Notes under the pieces: model-generated
Database searches by the model: none
The model's input: the letters and a program-made list of their open reading frames with translations, nothing else
What the model was told of the DNA's origin: nothing
Shown: one piece after another, positions 44,950-52,900 of the stretch
Position numbering within the stretch: the stretch's first letter is position 1
Layout: every line of letters starts with the position of its first letter
Program-made: the position numbers and the translations under genes
Source: Noviluteimonas caseinilytica
Lineage (GTDB): Bacteria; Pseudomonadota; Gammaproteobacteria; Xanthomonadales; Xanthomonadaceae
Length of the DNA: 64,000 bases
Assembly (NCBI RefSeq): GCF_018406605.1
Contig: NZ_AP024545.1
Span: 620,001 to 684,000, forward strand
Reading direction: 5' to 3'

Positions 44950-45807
44950 TCAGGAGGCCTTGACCACCGTCATGTTCAGTCGCTTCAAGGCCAGCGCCAG
45001 TGCATCGGCGAGGTTGGCCTTGGTCACGATGCCCTGCAGGTCCAGCCCGAGGTGCACGATGGTCTGCGCGATCTGCGGACGCACGCCGCTGATGATGCAG
45101 TCCGCGCCCATCAGGCGGATGGCGGTGACCGTCTTGAGCAGGTGCTGCGCGACCAGCGTGTCGACCGTCGGCACGCCGGTGATGTCGATGATCGCGATCT
45201 CCGAGCCGGTGTCGACGATCCGCTGCAGCAGCGATTCCATCACCACCTGGGTGCGCTGCGAATCCAGCGTGCCGATCATCGGCAGCGCCAGCACGCCGTC
45301 CCACAGCTTCACGACCGGGGTCGACAGCTCGAGCAGTTCTTCCTGCTGGCGGTTGATGATGTCCTCGCGCGTCTTCTGGAACGCGCGCACCGTGTGCATG
45401 CCCAGGGCATCGAGCATCTCGGACACGCCCACCAGCTGGTCGGCCAGCTGCGCGGGCGAATCGGCGTAGGCGCGCTGCAGTTCCTCGAACATCGGGCGCT
45501 TCAGCGAGAAGATGAAATTGGCGGTGTGCTGGGAATCGAAGCCCTGCTCGGCGCGCGTGCGCGACAGGCCATCGAGGAACGTGCGCGTGTCGGCCCAGTC
45601 CTTGCCGGTGATGTTGGTGGCATCGGCCGTGGCGGCGGTGCTCACCAGCAGGCGGAGGAATTCGCGCGTCTGGCGCGACAACTCATCGGCGGTGATGCGT
45701 GCGTCGCGCGTCGCGCCGCTCGTTTCCAGGCCCTGGCCCCAACGCGCCAGCAGGCTCTGTTCGTTCTTGGTGATCGCGTCGATCGTACGTTGCGGCAACA
45801 CGGGCAT
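44950..45807 (-). CDS. rsbR: RsbR-like stressosome sensor/co-antagonist
   Basis: Protein of 285 aa. The N-terminal helical sensor-like half (about 1-150) differs from the globin fold of Bacillus RsbRA and carries no obvious cofactor motif; it reads more like the RsbRD type. The C-terminal STAS domain has LPMIGTLDSQRTQVVME and AIIDITGVPTVDTLVAQHL, the two regions that hold the RsbT phosphorylation sites in RsbR, then SGVRPQIAQTIVHLGL. First gene of the operon. The start at 45807 was chosen; 45828 is an in-frame alternative. A palindrome at 45871-45890 lies upstream. Confidence 0.9.
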   Translation of the reverse strand: MPVLPQRTIDAITKNEQSLLARWGQGLETSGATRDARITADELSRQTREFLRLLVSTAATADATNITGKDWADTRTFLDGLSRTRAEQGFDSQHTANFIFSLKRPMFEELQRAYADSPAQLADQLVGVSEMLDALGMHTVRAFQKTREDIINRQQEELLELSTPVVKLWDGVLALPMIGTLDSQRTQVVMESLLQRIVDTGSEIAIIDITGVPTVDTLVAQHLLKTVTAIRLMGADCIISGVRPQIAQTIVHLGLDLQGIVTKANLADALALALKRLNMTVVKAS

Positions 45808-45870
45808 TGAGGCGCTTCCAACAGGCAAGGCCTCACATCATGTGCCGACGCGAGCGGCAATGGAAGTATC

Positions 45871-45890
45871 TGATTTACAAAGACAAATCA
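45871..45890. promoter_or_regulatory. Palindrome upstream of rsbR
   Basis: TGATTT (45871-45876), 8 nt, AAATCA (45885-45890): perfect 6-bp arms in an A/T-rich patch 64 nt before the rsbR start. The patch stands out in this GC-rich window and could be an operator or promoter region for the stressosome operon. No regulator can be assigned. Confidence 0.4.
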
Positions 45891-45936
45891 CGTGGTCTTC
45901 ACATGTCGCCGCGTACTCGCGCGCATCGCGCGCGCA

Positions 45937-46911
45937 TCAGAACGTCGGCGCGCGATGCCAGCGCAGTGCGCTTTCCAGGATCGGCGCAAGGGCGTTGTGC
46001 ACCGGCGTCCATCCCAGCGCCGCGCGCGCAAGATCGCTGGCCGCCACGAGCACCGCCGGATCCCCTGCGCGCCGGGGTTGCACGCTGAAAGGGATCGCCT
46101 GCCCGCTCGCCGCCTCCGCCGCCGCGATGACTTCGCGCACCGAGAAGCCCGCGCCGTTGCCGAGGTTGAACGCGTGCGCGCCCGGATGCGCGTCCATGTA
46201 GTCGAGTGCGAGCGCGTGCGCCTGCGCCAGGTCGTCGACGTGCACGTAGTCGCGGATGCAGGTGCCATCCGGCGTCGGCCAGTCGTCGCCGAAGACCTGC
46301 AGCCCCGGCCCCGTGCCCAGCGCCGCGCGCAGCACGTTGGGGACCAGGTGCGTTTCCGGATGGTGCGATTCGCCGATGCTGGCATCGTCGCTGGCGCCGG
46401 CCGCGTTGAAGTAGCGCAGCGCCACCGAACGCAGGCCATGCGCCGCCGCGGCATCGGCGAGCAGGCGCTCGGCCATCGCCTTCGTGGCGCCGTAGGGATT
46501 GATGGGCTGCAGCGGATGGGTTTCGTCGATGCGGTCCGTCATCGGATGCCCGAACACCGCGGCCGTCGACGAGAACACCAGCCGCTCGACGCCATGCCGC
46601 CGCATCGCCTGCAGCAACGACAGCGTGCCGCCGACGTTGGATTCGTAGTACGCCAGCGGATCGGCCACCGATTCGGCGACGAGCGACTTGGCGCAGAAGT
46701 GCATGACCGCGTCGAAGCGATGGGCCGCGAAGGCGCGGTCGAGCGCGCTGGCATCGCGCAGGTCCGCTTCGATCAGCTCGCCCCACTGCACCGCGGCGCG
46801 ATGCCCGGTGGAGAGGTTGTCGAGCACCGTGACGCGCGTGCCGCGCAGGGCGAGCCAGCGCGCCATGTGGCTGCCGATGTAACCCGCTCCGCCGCAGACG
46901 AGGATGTGCAT
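45937..46911 (-). CDS. galE: UDP-glucose 4-epimerase
   Basis: Short-chain dehydrogenase-type epimerase of 324 aa that interconverts UDP-glucose and UDP-galactose for surface glycans. NAD motif CGGAGYIGSHMARWL, catalytic Ser region FSSTAAVFG, YxxxK in NPYGATKAMAE, and the GalE-type segments ALRYFNAAGA, CIRDYVHVDDLAQAH and FNLGNGAGFSV. The start at 46911 (MHILVCGG) is preferred to 46923. It follows the giant surface-protein gene past a strong terminator, so it is probably transcribed from its own promoter. Confidence 0.93.
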   Translation of the reverse strand: MHILVCGGAGYIGSHMARWLALRGTRVTVLDNLSTGHRAAVQWGELIEADLRDASALDRAFAAHRFDAVMHFCAKSLVAESVADPLAYYESNVGGTLSLLQAMRRHGVERLVFSSTAAVFGHPMTDRIDETHPLQPINPYGATKAMAERLLADAAAAHGLRSVALRYFNAAGASDDASIGESHHPETHLVPNVLRAALGTGPGLQVFGDDWPTPDGTCIRDYVHVDDLAQAHALALDYMDAHPGAHAFNLGNGAGFSVREVIAAAEAASGQAIPFSVQPRRAGDPAVLVAASDLARAALGWTPVHNALAPILESALRWHRAPTF

Positions 46912-46938
46912 GCGGGCAAGCATGCGGGGAGTCGCCCC

Positions 46939-46972
46939 AAAAAAACAGGCACGGGACGGATCCCGTGCCTGT
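46939..46972 (-). terminator. Rho-independent terminator of the giant surface-protein gene
   Basis: Perfect 12-bp stem (46945-46956 with 46961-46972, arms ACAGGCACGGGA and its complement) and a 4-nt loop, followed on the minus strand by seven U residues (complement of 46939-46945). It lies 25 nt after the giant gene stop and just before galE. Confidence 0.9.
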
Positions 46973-46996
46973 CGCGTTGTCCCGCTGGCCGTGCCG

Positions 46997-49900
46997 TCAG
47001 AAGCCGGCGCGCAGCCCGAAGCGGAGGGTCTGGCCTTCGAAGTTGTCCAGCGCGCTGCCCGCGGTGCCGTATTCCAGCTGCAGGGTCACGCCGTGGAAGG
47101 CGGCCTCGACACCGAACGCCGCCAGCACCGCGCGATCGTCCACGCCCGGGCGGACCAGCAGGTACTGCGTGGCCGGACGGTCGACGTACGCCATCGCCTG
47201 GCTGACGTCGTCGCCGTTGCGCTGGCGCATCTCGATGCGCAGGCGCGGCGTCAGCGTGCCCCAGTCGAAGTGCAGGCCGTAGCCCAGCTCCGTGCCGAAC
47301 ACGAAGGACGTGGTGCGCGTGCGCAGCTGGCTGTACGACAGCGCCACTGCGTTCGGGCCCGCTTCCGCATAGCCGTCGAGCTGCGTGCTGGCGAACTCGT
47401 AACGCGCGTACGGGGCGAGCGTGGCGGCGCCGATGGTCCAGTCCGCCGCGATGCCGATGCCGCCGAACGTGGTGTCGCCATCGCGGTTGCCCAGCGCCGT
47501 GCCACCGGTGGTGGTGCGGCGGTTGTCCAGGTCGAGCGAGGACTTGCCGGCCACCACGTCGATGGCGATCGCGTCCTGCACCGGGATGCGGCCGTAGACC
47601 ATCATCGCGCGGCTGTCGACGTCGCCGCGCACGCCCGAGGCGCGCGTCGCCGCATCCCAGCCCGAACCCAGCGCGACACCGAAGCGGCCCGTGCCGACGG
47701 CGACGTCGCCGCCGACGGTGAACGCGCCGAGGTACGAACTGCCATCGCGGTTGTAGTGCTGTTCGCGCGTGCCGGTCGCCCAGACCTGGATTCGGTCGTC
47801 GCAGGCGTCGTCGTTCGACGCCTCGCCTTCGCGCACGGTGCAGTTGGTCGGCGAGGACGCGAGGCGGCGGAACACGTGGCCCATCTGCAGCTCGCCGGCG
47901 CGGCGTGCGGCGTCCACCTGGCCCTGGATGCCATCGCTGACGCCCGGATCGCGCGTCGGATCGGCGCGCAGCGAATCGCCGATCAACAGCGTGACGGTGC
48001 GCGTGCCGAAGTTGCCGTTCGCATCGTCGCCGCGCACGGTGAACGTGTACGTGCCGGCCGCGGTGGGCGTGCCGGACAACACGCCGTTGCTGCCGAGCAC
48101 CAGGCCCGGAGGCACCGCACCGGATGCCACGGTGTACGTCGCAGCGACGCCACCTGCGTTGAACGCCTGCGAGTAAGGCGCGCCGGCGTTGCCGTTCGGC
48201 AGCGTGCCCGGGTTGATGGTCAGCGACTGCGCGCCGGCCACGACGAGCGTGTAGGCCTGGGTGCCGGAGTTGCCGTTCGCATCGGTGACGCCGACGGTGA
48301 GGGTGTACGACCCCGACGTCGTCGGCGTGCCCGACAACGCACCGGCGCTCGTGAGCGTCAGGCCCGACGGCAGCGCACCACTGGTGATCGTGTACGCGTA
48401 GGTGGGCGTGCCGCCGGTCGCGGTGATCGCCTGCGTGTACGGCGCACCGTTGGTGCCGGCCGGCAGCGTCGCCGGCGTGATGGCCAGGTTGGTCGCACCC
48501 GCGATCGCCACCGTGTAGGCCTGCGAACCGAAGTTGCCGTTGGCATCGGTGACCGACACGGTGAACGTGGAGGTGCCCGCGACGCTCGGCGTGCCCGACA
48601 GCGCACCGCCCGAAGCGAGCGACAGGCCCGTCGGCAGCGTGCCGCTGGAGACGACGTAGGTGTACGGACCCGTGCCACCGACCGCCGCCATCGACTGCGC
48701 GTACGCCGTGCCGTTGGTGCCGTTGGGCAGCGTGGGCGGCGTGACCGTCAGCGTGTTGGCGCCGGCGATCGCGACGGTGTACGCCTGCGAACCGAAGTTG
48801 CCGTTCGCATCGGTGACCGACACGGTGAACGTGGAGGAGCCCGACACCGTCGGCGTGCCCGTGAGCGCACCGCCCGAAGCGAGCGACAGGCCGGTCGGCA
48901 GCGTGCCACTGGAGACGACGTAGGTGTACGGACCCGTGCCACCGATCGCCGCCATCGACTGCGCGTACGCGGTGCCGTTGGTGCCGTTGGGCAGCGTGGG
49001 CGGCGTGACCGTCAGCGTGTTGGCACCGGCGACCGTTACCGAGTAGGTCTGCGAGCCGAAGTCGCCGTTGGCGTCGATCACCGACACGGTGAACGTGTAG
49101 GTGCCAGCAACCGTCGGCGTGCCAGTGAGATCACCGGTCGAAGACAAACTCACACCGGTCGGCAACGCACCACTCGACACCGAGTAGGTGTAAGGCGCGG
49201 TGCCACCGGAAGTCGTCAGCGTCTGGTTGTACGCGGTGCCATTCGTTGCGGCCGGCAGCGTCGACGGGGAGATCGTCAGCGCATTCGCGCCAGCAACCGT
49301 GACCGAGTACGTCTGGGAACCGAAGTCACCGTTCGCATCGATCACCGACACGGTGAGGGTGTAGGTGCCGGCGGTCGTCGGCGTGCCCGTGATGTCACCG
49401 GTCGACGAAAGCACCAGGCCGGTCGGGAGCGAGCCGCTCGACACCGCGTAGGTGTAAGGCGCGGTGCCACCGGAAGTCGTCAGCGTCTGGGTGTACGCGG
49501 TGCCATTAGTTGCGGACGGCAGCGTCGACGGGGAGATCGTCAGCGCATTCGCGCCGGCAACCGTCACCGAATACGTCTGCGAACCGAAGTCGCCGTTGGC
49601 GTCGATGACCGACACGGTGAAGGTGTAGGTGCCGGCGGTCGTCGGCGTGCCGGTGATGCCACCCGTCGACGACAGCGCCAGGCCGGTCGGGAGCGAGCCG
49701 CTCGACACCGAGTAGGTGTAGGGCGCGGTGCCACCGGCGGTCGTCAGCGTCTGGTTGTACGCAGTGCCGTTCGTTGCGGCGGGCAGCGTTGCGGGCGAGA
49801 TCGTCAGCGCATTCGCGCCAGCAACCGTGACCGAGTACGTCTGGGAACCGAAGTCACCGTTCGCATCGATCACCGACACGGTGAAGGTGTAGGTGCCAGC

Positions 49901-52900
49901 CACCGTCGGCGTGCCGGTGAGAACACCGGTTGAGGACAGCGTGACACCGGTCGGCAGCGAGCCGCTCGACACCGAGTAGGTGTAAGGAGCAGTGCCGCCC
50001 GAGGTCGTCAGCGTTTCGTTATAAGCCGAACCATTCGTTGCGGCAGGCAGTGTCGACGGCGAGATCGTCAGCGCATTCGCACCGGCAACCGTCACCGAGT
50101 AGGTCTGCGAGCCGAAGTCGCCGTTGGCGTCGATCACCGAGACAGTGAACGTGTAGGTGCCGGCGGTCGTCGGCGTGCCGGTGAGATCACCGGTCGAGGA
50201 CAACGTCACACCGGTCGGCAACGAACCACTCGACACCGAGTAGCTGTACGGAGCGGTGCCGCCCGAAGCGGTCAGCGTTTCGTTGTAAGCCGAACCATTC
50301 GTTGCGCCAGGCAGCGTAGCCGGAGCGATCGTGAGGGCGTTCGCGCCAGCAACCGTGACCGAGTACGTCTGGGATCCGAAGTCGCCGTTCGCATCGATCA
50401 CCGACACGGTGAACGTGTAGGTGCCGGCGGTCGTCGGCGTGCCGGTGAGATCACCGGTCGAGGACAGCGTGACGCCAGTCGGCAGCGAACCGCTCGACAC
50501 CGAGTAGCTGTAAGGAGCAGTTCCGCCCGAAGCGGTCAGCGTTTCGTTGTACGCCGAACCGTTGGTGCCAGCCGGCAGCGTCGACGGGGAGATGGTCAGC
50601 GCATTCGCGCCGGCAACCGTGACCGAGTACGTCTGGGATCCGAAGTCGCCGTTCGCATCGATCACCGACACGGTGAACGTGTAGGTGCCGGCGGTCGTCG
50701 GCGTGCCGATGAGATCACCGGTCGAAGACAGCGTGACGCCCGTCGGCAGCGATCCGCTCGACACCGAGTAGGTGTAAGGAGCCGTGCCGCCCGAGGTCGT
50801 CAGCGTTTCGTTGTAAGCCGAACCATTCGTTGCGGCCGGCAGCGTCGCCGGCGAGATCGTCAGTGCATTCGCGCCGGCAACCGTCACCGAATACGTCTGC
50901 GAACCGAAGTCGCCGTTGGCGTCGATCACCGACACGGTGAAGGTGTAGGTGCCGGCGGTCGCCGGCGTGCCGGTCAGATCACCGGTCGAAGACAAAGTCA
51001 CGCCGGTCGGCAACGAACCACTCGACACCGAGTAGGTGTAAGGCGCGGTGCCACCGGAAGTCGTAAGCGTCTGGTTGTACGGGGTGCCATTCGTTGCGGC
51101 CGGCAGCGTCGACGGGGAAATCGTCAGCGCATTCGCGCCGGCAACCGTCACCGAATACGTCTGCGAGCCAAAGTCACCATTCGCATCGATCACCGACACG
51201 GTGAAGGTGTAGGTGCCGGCAACCGTCGGCGTACCGGTCAGATCACCGGTCGAGGACAGCGTGACGCCAGTCGGCAGCGAACCGCTCGACACGGAGTAGC
51301 TGTAAGGACCAGTCCCGCCCGAAGCCGTCAGCGTTTCGTTGTAAGCCGAACCATTCGTCCCCGCCGGCAGCGTCGCAGGCGAGATCGCCAGCACGTCCGC
51401 GCCGGCGATCGACACGGTGTAGCTGCGCGAACCGAAGTCGCCATTCGCATCCGTGCCGGTGACGGTGAAGGTGTAGCTGCCAGCGATCGTGGGCGTGCCC
51501 GAGAGCAGGCCCGCCGAATCCAGCGCCAGGCCCGCCGGCAATGCGCCGCTGGTGACGGCGAAGGTGTAAGGCGCGGTGCCGCCGGATTCGACCAGCGACG
51601 CCGAGTACGCGGTGCCGTTCGTGCCGCCCGGCAGCGTCGCCGGATCGATCGACAGCGTCGCGGCGCCGGCGACGGCGACGGTGAACGCCTGCGTGCCGAA
51701 GTCGCCGTTGGCGTCGATGACCTGGATGGTGAAGGTGTACGTGCCCGCCGTCGTCGGCGTGCCGGTGATGCCGCCGGTCGGCGACAGCGTGAGGCCGGCC
51801 GGCAGCGCACCGCTCGACACCGAATAGGTGTACGGGCCCGTGCCGCCGGTCGCGTTCAAGGCTTCGTTGTAGCTGGTGCCGTTCGTCGCGGCCGGCAGCG
51901 TGGTCGGCGACACCGACAGCGTGTTCGCGCCCGCGATCGTGACGGTGTACGCCTGCGACCCGAAATCGCCGTTCGCATCGACCACCGACACGGTGAACGT
52001 GGACGTGCCCGCGACCGTCGGCGTGCCGGACAGCGCGCCCCCCGCGGCGAGCGTGAGGCCGGTCGGCAACGCACCGGCAGACACCGTGTACGCGTACGGG
52101 CCGGTGCCACCGGTGGCGGCCATCGACTGCGCGTAGGCGGTGCCGTTGGTGCCGTTCGGCAGCGTGGGCGGCGTGACCGTCAGCGCGTTCGCACCCGCGA
52201 CCGTCACGGTGAACGCCTGCGTGCCGAAGTTGCCGTTGGCGTCGACCACCGACACGGTGAACGTGTACGTGCCCGCGACCGTCGGCGTGCCGGTGATGTC
52301 ACCGGTCGAAGACAACGTCATGCCGGCCGGCAGCGCACCGCTCGACACCGCGTAGGTGTACGGGCCGGTACCGCCAGTGGCGTTCAACGTTTCGTTGTAG
52401 CTCGTGCCGTTCGTCGCGGCCGGCAGCGTCGTCGGCGAGACGGACAACGTGTTCGCACCGGCGATCGCGACGGTGTACGCCTGCGTGCCGTAGTTGCCGA
52501 GCGCATCCGTGCCGGTGATGGTGAAGGTGGACGTGCCCGCGACGGTCGGCGTGCCGGAGAGCGCGCCGTTCGACGCGAGCACCAGGCCGGCCGGCAGCGC
52601 ACCCGCGGTGACCGCGTACGTGTACGGCGCGGTGCCGCCGGTCGCAGTGATGGTCTGCGCGTACGCCGATCCGTTCGTGCCGCCCGGCAGCGAGGCCGGC
52701 GCGAGGGTGAGCGTGGCCGCGCCACCGACGACGATGCTGTAGGACTGGGTGCCGAAGTTGCCGTTCGCGTCGACCACCGACACGGTGAACGAGTACGTGC
52801 CCGCCACCGTCGGCGTGCCGCTGACGACACCGGCGGCGGAAACCGTCATGCCCGCGGGCAGCGCACCGCTCGACACCGAGTACGTGTACGGCGCCGTGCC

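Noticed and set aside
46904..49933. A 1009-codon plus-strand frame opposite the giant adhesin
   Set aside because: Arg/Gly/His-rich repetitive product produced by the complement of the tandem repeats; it has no domain, and the minus frame has a signal peptide, Ig units and a barrel.
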